The notes: generated from the letters alone by a model not told the origin. DNA of 64,000 nt from Psophocarpus tetragonolobus (GCA_037954015.1 CM075693.1:1302001-1366000), one strand, 5' to 3'. Positions 33,489 to 46,284 are shown, numbered from the stretch's first letter. A program made the numbers and translations.

Positions 33489-33719
33489 ACTGAGCTCTTA
33501 GAAAGTTTTCCAATAGAGTACATGTGCGGAGCTTTCCTGGTCAACCAAAGTTTTTCTCACTATACAGTTGGATATTTCAACGTTGATAATCATGGGGTCA
33601 TCCTGCATAGGGTCCATGCCTTGAAAGTTGGCGTCTGTGAAGGTTGACTCTTTTAATTAATGTTTTCTTTACTATGATCTCTCATCTTGGGTCAACCTTT
33701 TTTTAAAGGTTTCTTTAGT

Positions 33720-34240
33720 CATCATGACTTGTGTAGATGAGTAAGTCACTATTCCTACCCCGTTTTTACTAGTGCATCTATAGTCATGCTTCTCATGTGC
33801 ACTATGTATCTAGACACTTCTATGTGGGTGAAATCGTGTTTGGTTGGACGAACCATGGTTGTGAAACCATGGTTATGTTTGACTTAAGTTAACTTGACCA
33901 TGGGTTGCACCTAACCATGATCTAGTTAACCTAACCTAACTCACTCTAGCCTATATATAGGACTCCCTACACCCTTATGTACTAGTTTTTGATAATTTGA
34001 ATAGACTTGTGAGATTTGTGAGGATTATTTTTCTTCTTGATAGTGGGTTCTCTCCCTTCTAAAGATATTTTCTTTCTTATTTTATCAAGGATTCATCTTC
34101 TTGTGGCAAACCTCTTTGGCTCATCTCCATTGAAGTGACGCCTCACTTCCCCTTCTTTTCTTTCCACCAATCCATTTCTCTAGCCTTCTACCTCATAGCA
34201 TGGAAGAGATTAAGGGACTTGAAGAAGGAACTTTATCAAT
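33720..34240 (+). repeat. gypsy LTR fragment (related to the 10-kb LTR family)
   Basis: A TATA-like ctatatatagg (about 33951) is followed by R-U5-type sequence: atcaaggattcatcttc, ttgtggcaaac and gaagtgacgcc, the same core as in the LTRs at 10.0 and 17.7 kb but diverged. The start is uncertain and no internal region follows. It could be a solo LTR or a truncated copy. Confidence 0.55.
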
Positions 34241-36500
34241 AGTCAATACAACTCTTAACAGAAAACAAAGCCAAAAAAAAAAAAAAACTAAGGTCTAACT
34301 AAGCATAATCTTTTAGCCAAATAGATCTTTTTATCTCCTTGTTTGGTTTTTCTTAGGCCAAGCTAGGCCAATTAATGATTGAACCTGTAACAATAATTTT
34401 GTTGAATGTGGTTTGAAAATAACTCAAATAAAAGATAAGTTGTTGAAAAATAATCATAAACAACAAATTTTTAACTTCTCAAAAATAGCTTATTTTTCAA
34501 AGATTTTTTTTATATATTTAATTAGTTCCCAAGCATCCAACTTATTTATCAAAATAGCTTATAATTTAAAATAGATAATAGTCTAAAATTTAAGCTTTTC
34601 AAACATAGTAAAAGTCAAGTCACGAAAAAGCTTTACAATACTGTGGATTCTAAAAAACAAAAATTGTGACATAGAATGTGTGTTTATAGCTAGCTCACAT
34701 ATCAACAACAACATTAGCGAAATGAGGAACATCAGTTTGAGTACTCTAGTTGTGATGGATTAATTGTTGAGCATAACAAATAAGGAACCTGTAAAATATC
34801 ATTTTCCATTAACAAGACTACCCAAACAAATTAATCTAGTCTACTCTAGAGATGCTCCAAAATTGAGATAAAACCCTAAATTTGAGACAAATCCTACCAA
34901 ATAATTATCGAATTTTGGTTGTTTTGGTTAAAGAAAATTCATCAATTATCTCTTTTTTTGAACCTTTTTCCAAAGTTTTGCCTTATTATTGTGTAAATAT
35001 ACAAATATAGTTTACTTTATCAAACTTTTTAACTTTTCTTATAATTTATTATGAAGCATTTTTTTACAGATTAGTGCACCATGGGAGAAGAGTCACAAGT
35101 AGAAGGAAGGTGAAACTTTTTGCATGAGCTCAATTCAAGTCGCTAAGCGAGCCTTGGTCGCTAAGTGAAAATATAACTAACTTTGGAGCAAAGAGTTTAA
35201 TTCTCTTAGGAAGACATGTTCATTGAACAATGAAGTAGAATAGAGAGGTTTTTCTCGTTGGGCGAGCATTGGACACTGGTGAGATACCTCAAGATCATCA
35301 ATGACTAAAGACCTCACTTAGAGACTATCTATCACTAAGTAAGGAATATTTAATGATCCAATTGAATGATAAAAGACTTCAAGAGGAAGAAAGGGAAGGT
35401 GATTCAAGAAAGAAAAAGAGGGAACACTCAATATTGGACATACTTGATTGTTTTTCATTTCCTTCTAAAAGTTCTTGTATTCTTCTTTCTTTTTTATGCT
35501 TCTCATGACTATGAGTAATTAATTCAACCATTAATTGGAAGATCGGTTTAATGATCAACACTCATGTAACTATTTGATCCTTTTATTTATGTTTACCTCT
35601 ACATCTTGTGTTATTCTTTGTTCTTAATGCTTGATTTTGGTTTAATCACCCTTAAACTTGTTCTATATGTTGACGGAATTGGAAAATACTTTCTAGATGT
35701 TAATTCGAGAAAAAACATATAGATAGTTTATTTCTGAATAGAACAATGTTATGGATCTTTCACATTCCTTGAATAAAATTTCAATTATTCATTCTCTTCA
35801 CTAAAGAATTGGTAAAGGTGATTGGAATAGTTATTCTTGCATTAAGGAATTGATGTTTGGATGGTTCATAATCATGTGTAACCTTGTTTGATTTTTGTAA
35901 TTCAACTCTTTCTTACAATCTATCTCGTACTTTCTTCATACAAAATTTATTCATAATCTCTTTCTATTTTACTTATTCTTTATCAAGTTAATAAATTGTA
36001 AAATTGAAATATATTTCTCGAGTCCTCAAGAGATGACTTTTTATTTATTGAAATACTATGCTTCTAGTGCACTTGCCAACATATATGTAACACTAACATC
36101 CTTGCAAACCATGAAATCCAAAAGCGAACACCATCTATGTGAACTCCAACCCATTTGCATTCACATAATCATCCACATTGTATTTCACCCACCCTAAAGA
36201 AAGGGTTTGCAACCAATAGAAACAATAGGTAAAATTATAGCTCTAAAAGAGGGATTAAAGAGAGCTATAAAAAGTTTTTTGCAAATTCCTCTTTTAAAAC
36301 ACCTTCTTAAGAAACTTAAAAGATCCTTCAATTAGAAAGGAGAACTTAAGTTAAGCAAACACAAATTAGAAGTAAGTATGATAAAAAGCCTTTTCAAAAA
36401 TGCAAACATATATTAAAATTTGTTTTGTTATATAGATGCCTCTTATGCTATTTCAAACTTAGCTACGTCTAGTCTCTTCCAAACACCTCTTGATTTTCGG
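34241..36500. other. intergenic repeats, no gene seen
   Basis: AT-rich. It contains strings such as cgctaagcgagccttggtcgc (35139-35160) that resemble soybean LTR sequence, and imperfect inverted AT-rich stretches (34430-34620). No protein is supported in any frame. Confidence 0.35.
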
Positions 36501-36519
36501 ACAAACTATGTATTTAGAC

Positions 36520-36860
36520 AAAGGGGAGGGTATGTGCATGGGGTAACTTATTTAGGACATCTCTTTTAACCTTAGTACAATGTCTAACCTTGGTTAAAAA
36601 GTCTTGCACCCCTAAGATTCACTTCAGTATATACAACTCTTTCATGACTCATGTAATCACTTTTGACATTTGAATGAAACTTGTGAGTTATGAGAAATCT
36701 CTTCCACTTACACAAGTTTTCTAAAAGAGAGAAGTTTTCTTCTGCATATCTTTCATCAAGGAACACCTCCTTGTGGCAAACATCTACCTAAGATAATCTT
36801 TAACATGTTGAAATGACTCCTCCTTGCTTTTTACCTTCTTTGTCTTCTCCATTGAATAAC
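36520..36860 (+). repeat. gypsy LTR fragment (R-U5)
   Basis: ttgaatgaaacttgtgag, atcaaggaacacctcc, ttgtggcaaac and gaaatgactcctcc appear in the same order and spacing as in the other gypsy LTRs of the window. The U3 part is not clear, and no coding region follows. Confidence 0.5.
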
Positions 36861-37059
36861 TCCAAGTTTGTCTTCTTTCTCTATTCATTTTATGTGTTGT
36901 TTTCTTTAATTGAACCTATGATAAAGTGGATCCTAGGCCATAAAACCATGGTTCTATCAAAACTCTATCTAGAATTTGCCTCCTTTCTACAATGCAGTTT
37001 GAAATTTAGATATCAGAGATGCCATTACACCTTTAAATCTATTTACTAACAGGTTCACA

Positions 37060-38600
37060 ATTCACCAATACCTTGTACATACATCCAATTAGGGATATCA
37101 TTTGGTAATCTGCTATAGACTTCGAACTTTCTTTCTTGGGATCAACATTGTGAATGAATTGTTTTCCCTATTCACTTTCCTCCTCTTGACCATCATTAAT
37201 GAAAATTCTTTATATGGGCGTCCCCTTCCTTTAGCCATAAATTTCTTTACTTTGCCTTATCAAGGAGCATTGTCTACCTAATCACATCTTAATATTCAAC
37301 ATTTTCTAAGTTTTTTCTATTGTCTTTGTGTCACTCAAACCCACCATCTCCTTTTTCAAGTCAAGCTCTTATAACCCTTCCTTTGATACAATATTTCATC
37401 CTATATCTCCAAACGTGGTCCATACTTTGAGCTTTTCTCTTATCCCTTTCATTCTTTCCTTTAACAAGAAACACTTTCTTTTTACTACATTCATCTCTCT
37501 TCATCCTTCTCTACAAAATGCCTAAACCTTTTATCTTTCAGCCAACAATTCAAAACTCAAAAAGGCTCAGGCCCCTAATCCACGTTCTTTATTGATAGCA
37601 TCACAACAAAATGATTTGACACACTTCTTTGCATTCCTCATTGCTCTATATTTCCCCACCTTACTAGTCAATCCTTTATTACCATAAACCTATCAAGCCT
37701 ACTCATTTTTTTTCCAACGTTTTTGTATCAAGTGTAGTTTCTCCCTCTAAACAATGTATTTGTTAGTCAAACTTCCTCTATAAATTCATTAAACACACAT
37801 ATTTATAAATCTCTAATGATCTCTCACTCCCTTCCTTTCCTCGTCCGATCTGATTGAGTTGAAATCTTTAGCAATGCACCATGCCCCCTCTTGTACTTGA
37901 CATACACCCTCGTATTTCATCCTATGATACCTTGTTTTCCCTCAGAGTCACATAAGGCATACATGTTAACCATTGTGACAACTTCCTTTATTCCCTTCCA
38001 CTTCTCAACAACTCCTACAAAATATCTCCCTTCAACATTTACTGGTTGTGTAAGTTTTGTATTATCCCATAACACCAACAACCCTCCGTAACTTCCTATA
38101 GAAGCTATTCTATTTGACCATACATTCTCTATCTCACACAAAAATTCAAAAACTTCTTTCTCTATCCTCCATCTTCATTTCATGTATGCATCTAACTTCT
38201 ATTGTTGAATTAACTTCTTCCCTCTCCTCTCAATCTCAACCCCCTAATATGAAAGGTTATAATTTTGATATTGCTATGTAGTAGTTGTCCGCACCACTCG
38301 TTGCCTGTGTATCCTTGCCTTCCCATGCATTATAACCTTCTTAATGAAGTCTATTTTCATGTTGCTAGAGACACCTATTTATTCTGCAATATCCCACATC
38401 TCATGTGCTAATCTCGTGGCCTCATCACCCTTATCTCCCCATAGTGATTCTGGGTCTCAACCTGTAATCATCGTTTTGGTGAGCCCTCTTTTCCTCCCTC
38501 CCTTTGTCTGCCTCGTGTCCTCTCGCCCGACCTATCTTCGGTAGCAATTACCTCTACCAAATCCTCTAAGTCCAAGAATATCTTAGTAGCAATTGCGAAA
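37060..38600 (-). pseudogene. LINE endonuclease-region remnant
   Basis: On the minus strand 38141-37917 gives IGSYGGLLVLWDNTK and the beta-strand region before the catalytic Asp. About 37885-37825 gives WCIAKDFNSIRSDEERKG, the family's GDFN motif with Gly changed to Lys. Pieces near 37720-37690 (SRLDRFMV) and 37600-37560 (IKNVDWG-like, with a frame change) complete the apurinic-type endonuclease signature of plant L1 elements. Multiple frameshifts and stops are present, and no RT follows on the left. This is a dead fragment. Confidence 0.7.
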
Positions 38601-39018
38601 ATTATGTAAAAGTATCTATGAGCCCGTAACACAGGCTAAATTGTGGCGTCTACAATCTAGGCTACCTTTGATTGTTCCAGGAAAAAAAGTGTGTTGGCTA
38701 CTAACTAACCTACCGCACAATGCACATGCGAATGTTACTAAGCCCCAACATAACAGCACCTCTTGTAATTAACAAATTTTACAAATCAACTGTAATTAAT
38801 TGAGCAAAAGATAAAAACAATGAAAATGGTCCCGCTGTAAAAATGTGAAGTTGGAAGCGCCAAAATCTGATCCCTAGTAAGATATAAAATTGAAAGAAAA
38901 TAAAAAAGTGCATATGAGCGGAAGAAAGTGGTAGAACTAAAACTAAGACTAGGGGATTAGTGTTACAGGCAGAGGTGAAATATACTCAGTAAGATGTATG
39001 GTCCGTTGAAGGGATTGT
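38601..39018. other. 3' flank of the RING gene
   Basis: No further gene is seen. The 3' UTR of the minus-strand RING gene probably occupies the right part. Confidence 0.35.
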
Positions 39019-39564
39019 TCAGAAAATGTGGAGAATGTCGAGTATGGAACGGTTGCAAAGGGGACAAGTACCTCTGTTCAACAACAGCTCCTTTGAACAG
39101 AGCCTACAGAAAGTGTGACCGCACGGGATGAATGCCGCGCCTTTCTTCCTACCCATGCACACGCAGCACACCGAATCATTCCCCACCGAACCCCCTCCTG
39201 CCTCCGTCTCCTCCAACAGCCGCATCAACGACACCCTCGACGGCGTCTCCCCCTCCCCCTCCCTGAACTGTCGCTCCGCAGCCAGTGCCGCCGCCAGATT
39301 CATACCCGACCCCGACGGCCGCGGATCTTGACCGGCATTCGTTTCTTCATGGGCCCTGAGGGTAGGACGGAAAACCCAGGTGGCCCCGCAGCAGCCCATT
39401 GCGGTGAATCTGAGGCGTTCTTTGAGCGTCCGTCTCCGCGGTTGGGCTCCGTCCATTTGCTCCGTTAACAAACCCAGAATGGTTCTTGCTTCTCGTGATT
39501 CCTGCAATATCAGACCCAGTTGACTCATACCGGTCTCAAAGATTAGATCCCGGGATGGGTTCAA
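39019..39564 (-). CDS. C3HC4 RING finger protein, putative E3 ubiquitin ligase
   Basis: A complete 181-residue single-exon frame starts MNPSRDLIFETG and ends ILDILHIF. The RING domain is C-terminal: C133, C136, C148, H150, C153, C156, C167 and C170 fit C-X2-C-X11-C-X1-H-X2-C-X2-C-X10-C-X2-C. The N-terminal two thirds contain a conserved-looking basic stretch (RRRTLKERLRF) and low-complexity Gly/Glu/Ala segments. There is no transmembrane segment or signal peptide. RING proteins of this kind recruit an E2 and transfer ubiquitin; the substrate is unknown. Local GC is clearly higher than in flanking DNA, as expected of a real exon, and this makes a false open frame on the opposite strand. Confidence 0.88.
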   Translation of the reverse strand: MNPSRDLIFETGMSQLGLILQESREARTILGLLTEQMDGAQPRRRTLKERLRFTAMGCCGATWVFRPTLRAHEETNAGQDPRPSGSGMNLAAALAAERQFREGEGETPSRVSLMRLLEETEAGGGSVGNDSVCCVCMGRKKGAAFIPCGHTFCRLCSKELLLNRGTCPLCNRSILDILHIF

Positions 39565-40900
39565 GTTAAGGACTAAGGAACTTGGAAACTACAATGCGAC
39601 GCAGGACAAAATAGAATGAAGGAATGCATGCCCACTGACAAAACACCAAACACCAAACACTTTCTTTAACCACTTTTTTTTATTTATTACTTATTACTCT
39701 CGCACTTTCAGTTCCCCTATACCATACGCTGCAAATTATTTATTATTTCAATATTTTATGCTGCATTTTTAATTAACTAGGTTGTGTTCAAATCATAAAC
39801 TCTATCATTTTTTCTTTTTTTAAATTTTAATCAATACAAACAAAACACACATTTCAACATTTTTTTACCTTGTTCTGTTCTGCTGGCTGCTGGCTGCTGG
39901 CTGCTGCCCTGTGGCCAGTGAAGCCGACGTGCCAACCAAGGATTTGCCAAGTGGCTCTTTGCCGTGTGTAATTATTCTTAATTGTTTTCCATAACAGTTT
40001 AATACTGCTGAACTCTTTATTTTATTAAATGCATTAATCAATAAACAACTTCAAACTGTTTGTAATCATAAACATGAAAAAAAAAAAATCCAAGTTCAGA
40101 ACGTCCTATCTACTACGAGGGACTAATCATGGTGCTTATAATAATAATTCTGACTTTCATGATAATCATATCATTTTTTTAATATAAAATCAATATTGAA
40201 AATTTCTCCTTCAATAATACTAGCTAGTACTACATAACTTGTGAAACATTACATGCCGTATATTTTTTTTTTTATTATTGAAAAGAAATAGTGAAAGCCC
40301 CTCTAATTATTTTTGTTTCATCACCTATGTGACTGACTCTCCTAAATCTAATTATCAAATTAGAGTATCACTAAAATAATTATTTTCTTTTTGACTCCAA
40401 CAATAGTATATCTAAAACATGTTAGAACCAAATTTAAGTCTTTAATGAAAACTATCATTTATATAATTCTAAATCTATCATGTTAATCATGAAAAATAAC
40501 AAAGTTATGATGATAAGAGAACAATGTGATTTGACCTTTTAGATAAACACATTTTCTTGAGAAAATTCTTTAAAATTGTAAACTAGAGACTTAATTTATT
40601 TATAGACAAATAAAGTTGTCTTTTGATATTTCTATATTTACCCATTATAAAATAGAATTAACATTTAGTTACCACATATTAAAGATCTAATATCCTTTCA
40701 TATACATAACTGTCCAATATAATTTATTTGATCACTTTTAATTTGGCATAATCAAGGCATCCTTAATATATAATCATTCACTTATAATGTCAATGCTGGA
40801 TTAAGATTTAACAATATCATCAAACATTAGTTCACAGAGGAAAATACTTGAAACTCTTTATTCATATCCAATGTTAAATAATGCACCGCAGTGGTTGAAG
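39565..40900. other. promoter of the RING gene and AT-rich intergenic DNA
   Basis: The upstream side of the minus-strand RING gene includes a ctggctgctg triplication (about 39880-39905). Beyond 40000 the sequence is AT-rich with no gene recognised. Confidence 0.35.
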
Positions 40901-40904
40901 ATAA

Positions 40905-41520
40905 AGTAGGGATATTCATGGATCTGGATCGATCAGTGAATCTAAATCGATAAAATTATATCTATAAACATAATCAGATCAAATCCGATTAAATCAACCA
41001 TAGACAAATCAAATCATGAATTTGAACTTTGAAAATTCGTAGATCTATGAACTGATTCGTTCATTTTAAAGTCTAATATTTTTATTTTATATATGTATAT
41101 TTAAAAGGGTGTAAATAGAAAATTGACAATACAATTTAAAGTTCAAATATTATTTATAGATTCAAGATAAGTTGGAAAAAGAATATATTAAGTATTATCT
41201 TAATGAAGATTATGAGTTATTAAATTTTATTATTTTAGTTTTTTAAGATTTACATTTATCATTTATAAACTACTTTTATATATAATTTTACTTTCATGTT
41301 ATTTTGAAGAAATAATTTAATACTTTGTTTACAATTTTTTATGTTTAATATTTTATTTTCTATGTTTTATAGGAAACAAAATAAATCTAAAAAAAATTTA
41401 TTTATAATTGGTGGATCCAATCCAATCAGTCCTTAATTGGATTGAATTGCTAACTTTATTTATTTATTTTATTTTTTGCAAATTCAATCCAATCCGATTT
41501 GGTTAAATTTGATTAAGGAA
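40905..41520. repeat. AT-rich inverted-repeat element (possible MITE), uncertain
   Basis: The left end has gatctggatcgatcagtg and aatccgattaaatcaacc; the right end has ggatccaatccaatcag and tccaatccgatttggttaaa, partly complementary. The arms are imperfect and no clear target duplication was found. Confidence 0.35.
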
Positions 41521-41569
41521 TTTCTTTTATTTGAACTTTTAGAATTACACATAACATTTTCCAAGTATT

Positions 41570-43330
41570 TGACTATTTATGCTCATCATGTTTTCTTATT
41601 TATTATAATGACAAACTTATAATTTCCAAGGTAGGTAGGGACCTTATGTTGGTCTCAGGAGGAATCTAGAAAGGGGTTGAATAGATTTAAAAATTGTTCA
41701 AATTTTCACTTTACTTTATTAGAGTTTTCTAAACAAAAGACCCTTTCAAGAAATTTCCAAAATCTATCTTAGAGTTTCAAAACAATTTCAATTATGGATT
41801 GAACTTATGTTTAAGAATTAACTCTTTTTCAAGATTTGAGTTCAAGCCAAGACTTATATTGATTCCTCAATAATGCCTTTGAATTTAATATTTGTCCAAC
41901 TTTCAATAACAAATTCAGGAATCTAATATTTCAATTAAAAATATTAACCAAAACAAGAATGCAATTTACATATACAAAGATTTTAACCAGTAAAATTCAA
42001 CACAAAATTACTCAATAAAAAAAGAATAAAGGATAGAGAGAATTGCACAAGTTGTTTATACTGGTTCAGTCCTCAACAACCTACATCTAGTTTTCCGAAA
42101 AGTCTTTTACTAATCTGCTTTCCACTAAAAATTATATACATGCACATTACACATACACAATTTACATAAAGATCCAAACAACTTACAAAAGAGGCATACC
42201 CTTGCACCTCACAATAGATTACTATACCATGACACTCTGTCACTCACAATAGCCTCACTCATGAAACCCTATCATGAGGTTCCACAATAATCTCTAAAAC
42301 TCGCATAAAGAGATTACCAATCACACACAAAAATGCAAAGAATTGGGTAAAGAATGATATCACCTTGCGTGAAGAATACCCAATACACAAAAGCGAAGTT
42401 CTTTGATCCTTTCTCTTCCAATCAATGATTCTTGAAACTTAATTCATGAAATTCTATGTTTTCTTTTTGTTTCAAAGGTTTTCTCTCATAAAAATCATTT
42501 TTTCTCTCGTGAAACCTAAATACCCTTTCATTTCTATAAAGAAATTTGATTGGAAATGGTTTAAAAATTAGTAATAGACCAAGGTAATTGATTACCATGC
42601 ATAACCACTTAATTGCCTGATTGTTCTTTCAAAAAAGTGCAGAAATGCATGTTCTCTAGGATAATCGATTAACATATTTAGGTAATCTATTATTCTCGAG
42701 AGCTTGCAATTGAGTCACTAAGTTTTTCTACAAGGTAATCAATTATCTAATTATAACAATAAATTAACTCTTGTAAAACTTGAATTTTATGAGTTTCTTA
42801 CTTGATCCAGCTAAGGTAATCTATTACCAACTTGAGTAATCTATTACCCCTAAGGTAAATCAACACTTAACTTAATAATTTTGACTCTTTTGCTATCCAA
42901 ACAACAAAACACAATAAAGATCTAGAATCAATCATGAAATTGACAGGAAAGAAACACTCAAACTTACTCGATCACACACTCATACCTATTTAAACAAACA
43001 ATACAAGTATCACACCTTTTTAAAATGTGTTTGGTACTGTAAAATAAATTAAGATGCTAAAACCAAAACATAAAACCAAAACCTACAAAACTAGAGACTT
43101 GAGACTTGAGATAGTTCCATTAAAGTTGTTACCAATCTTCAATCTCAACACCTTAATAGGCATTTTGTTAACAATGAACTTTACCCATCACATAGTCAAT
43201 ATTACAATAATTTCATTCTAATGTTTTATATACCTTTGAGAATGATATGATAAATTATAATCATATTTTAAATTGTCAAATAATGATAAAAAATAATATT
43301 TTAATTATCCATTAATATTTTAGAGAGGCT
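41570..43330. repeat. old LTR copy split by a later insertion
   Basis: The flanks 41595-41642 (tgacaaacttataatttcc, aaggtaggtagggacc) and 43186-43320 (acccatcacatagtcaat, aaattgtcaaataatgataa) match consecutive parts of the LTRs at 43412-43885 and 47701-48177. The 1.5 kb between them does not. So a diverged LTR of that family was interrupted. The match is clear but imperfect. Confidence 0.6.
41643..43185. mobile_element. insertion within the old LTR, possibly a solo LTR
   Basis: Non-coding, about 1.5 kb. A candidate start is TGTTGGTCTCAGG (41649) and a candidate end TTGTTAACA (about 43171). It has five GGTAATC-type palindromes between 42570 and 42860. No open frame is supported. Solo-LTR status is inferred from the TG...CA ends and lack of genes; no target duplication was found. 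Confidence 0.4.
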
Positions 43331-43411
43331 TTCCTGAAAATGTGTAAAGGATTAGAAGATAAGGTTGTAGTTCTTGGAAGGATATCCAAGAAGAGGGAAG
43401 CATCAATAATA

Positions 43412-43885
43412 TGATGAAATAAAAGGAAACCTTAAATCAATAGATACAAGATTATAGTATGTATAGAGAATTAAATATAAAAAGATAGAGGAAAGAGAAT
43501 CTGTGTACCTCATATATATTGAATTGAAGTTCTTGATCTTCAAGAACAAAAAACCCTATGAATGATTATTGTAGAGATATGAGTTCAATAAGAACTCTTG
43601 AGGGTTTTACTACCTACTTTCTAGGGGATTATTCTAGAGAGTGTGTATTGTTGTTGTCGTTATAATTTGCTTAATGGGATGGCAAATTTATAATCCCCCA
43701 GCGTAGGCAGAGACCCCTCAAATGGGCTTTTTATGATTGACTCAACCCATCACAGAGTCAATCTTACTATAATCCCATTCAAATAATCATAAAGATATTA
43801 TAAGATATGATTATCACCAAATCTTAAATTGCCAGATAATGATAAAATATAATTGATTAATACCAATCCACTATTATTTCCAACA
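43412..43885 (-). repeat. 3' LTR of the coding-free element, 474 bp
   Basis: In element orientation it starts TGTTGGAAATAATAG and ends TTTATTTCATCA. It differs from the right LTR at about 20 positions by eye (around 4%), indicating an insertion that is neither very recent nor ancient. Confidence 0.88.
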
Positions 43886-43896
43886 TTCTCCCACTT
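43886..43896 (-). other. polypurine tract of the coding-free element
   Basis: Reads AAGTGGGAGAA on the minus strand, directly upstream of the 3' LTR start TGTTGG. Confidence 0.8.
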
Positions 43897-44683
43897 GGAT
43901 GGTATTAATCAATAATACAAAGATAAATCATTAAGCTAGAATGACAATTATAGACAAATCTTATATTAGACAATGAGAAATTTGAGCTACAAAATAATAT
44001 CCGATAGGGATATATATCATAAATATTTCTCATAAAGCATATAGAATAATGTAGTTCCATAAAATGATACTACATGGTCTCAAGCATCCAAAAATGCTAA
44101 GAGATATGTTACTAAAATGATATTACTTCACACATATCTCATAAGAAAGTTTTCAGACTCCCACTGATCTAAGACATCAAAACTTAACCAAACCATATGA
44201 GTTATAAAACTCCAAAGTTAAGTATTTGATCAGTGAATAAAAAAATGTTTAATTAATATAATTTTTTTTTACTTGAGTCCGAAAAATTATATAGGTGAGA
44301 AAGCATAATTTACATGCATCTAATTATTCATCATAGCCCAATAACATATGTGATTACATATAGGATACATAAATGCTCTATAATATTTGACATTTAACTA
44401 ATCTGAGTTTCAAAAAAAGAGTGACTATGTAAGAATCCAAAGATAAGTAGGAAATCCATAAATTCCCTACTAAAACCACATAGACACCTAGTTTATATAA
44501 AATGATACTCAGATTATTGTGGCCACAAAATGTCAATTGAGCAAACACTTAGATAATTGGTCTAAACAAAAAAATTCATAAGTACTTCAACAGTGCAAAA
44601 TTGTACTCAATAGGAGTACTATCATAATAAGCACTTTTTTACAAAGTAGAAAATCATACTCGATAGGAGTATTGCATCTACAA

Positions 44684-45238
44684 TATACTTATAGAATTTT
44701 GACCAAACAAAATGTGAAATTTTGGGTAAGGAAATGCACAATACTTAATTGCATACCAAAAGAATTAATGTGCAATACCCAACAAAATGCTCTTAACATC
44801 CATTAAAGATGTCTATTAAGATACAATGAATTATGTATCTCAATTAAAATAGGACAAAAATAAATAGTCAAGTCCTATAAAGTATGTCATATCACAATTA
44901 AATGTGCACAAGAATATATGATAATACAGATAGATAAGTCTCGAGACATGATACAAAATTATATACTTCTAAAATTTTGATCAATATTAAATTTGGGTAA
45001 AAGAGATGCACAATGCATAATTTTATGCCAAAAGGATTAATGTGCAGTACCCAACAGAATGACCTTAACATCAGTTAAAGATGTCTACAAAGATACAATG
45101 GATTTTATGTATCTCAATAAAAATAGGACAAAAATAAATAGAGAAGCCCTATAGAATATGTCATATCATAATTAAATGTGCACACGATTATATGACAATA
45201 AAAAATATATAAGTTTCGAGAGATAATACAAGATTATA
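44684..45238. repeat. tandem duplication, two units of about 278 bp
   Basis: Unit 1 (44684-44961) and unit 2 (44962-45238) both run from tatactt through aattaatgtgca.tacccaaca and aggacaaaaataaatag to gataatacagat/aataaaaaat. They are roughly 80-85% alike by eye. The unit is inside the coding-free LTR element. Confidence 0.85.
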
Positions 45239-46250
45239 TATACTTCCACTAATCCTTAATATACCAAAAAATATTAGGATTATCATTAGGTACACTAGTA
45301 TTAAAAGTTCTAGTGATATGGGATGATGACTTTATAAGATAATAATAAAAGTAAATTAAAATTCACTATTATTCTACTTAAGGAATTAGAAAGTAGTAGA
45401 ATAAGGAATGATTAATGAGAGAAATGGTTAAAATAACAAGAATATGAAACCTACAAATTCATCCATAAGAATAAATAATTCTCACAAATGGTTTCATAAT
45501 TAACCACATATTAATCAATCTTTACAAAAATATTGACCCCTATGAGGATCTTGAAAAAATAATTACATGAGTGAGAAAATAGATCACTTGATAATTTTAC
45601 GTAGAATATGAGATCATAAGCAAGTTCTCAAGTAATCATAAACAAAAATCAAGTGCTACAATAAACAATATTTACACACACTTGAGAATAAAACATGATT
45701 ACATGCAGCGGAAGAATGAGACATATTCTTGCATATATTAAGGATATAATAATAAATAGTCTCTAACTCTCATCACAATTTATAATGGACATAGGTTTAT
45801 TTCTATATCCCAAAATAAAGCCTCTAGCTTTTACCAGAATACCATTAACAATATTATAAAATATGGTATGGAGAAATTAATCTCTTAAAATTTGGGATTC
45901 CTATATTGTCCTTACAAGAATTGCATACTAATATTGCAAATCAACAGAGAGTTTGTTATACAAGAAAATATTTTACAAGAGACCAATATAAAATCCTTAA
46001 TATAGATCCCAACAATGTGATCACAAATAATGTGATAAGAAAAAATAATTTTATCAAGAACATTTGCTTTTGCACATGTATGATTAATTGGACATTTAAA
46101 GTAAAAAACCTTATATCACAACAATTTATTTTATAAGATACTAATTAAAATTCTAATATACAAAATCCTTCCACTTGATAAAGAAAAAATAAGTTGACAT
46201 AACAAAAAAATACCCAGAGGGATAAATAAAATTCAACTATTTCTTTATCA

Positions 46251-46281
<31 letters not shown>

Positions 46282-46284
46282 AAA
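46251..46284. repeat. compound (AT)n(AG)n microsatellite
   Basis: atatatatatatatat followed by agagagagagagagag, then poly-A, inside the LTR element interior. Confidence 0.9.

Larger units (their letters stand above)
29890..33660 (-). mobile_element. Ty3/gypsy Tat-lineage pol, degenerate, minus strand
   Basis: Blocks appear in the order protease, RT, RNase H, a second RNase H-like domain and integrase, running from 33488 down to 29900. The extra archaeal-type RNase H (HVDGSSSRSGSGAGV) marks the Tat lineage. No gag is recognised beyond 33660, and no LTR pair was found. Many frame breaks and stops show that it is dead. With the 58-bp array and the opposite-strand ORF it may extend to about 28 kb. 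Confidence 0.85.

Noticed and set aside
39115..39468. 117-aa plus-strand frame rich in Arg, Pro and His
   Set aside because: Antisense of the GC-rich RING gene. No domain.
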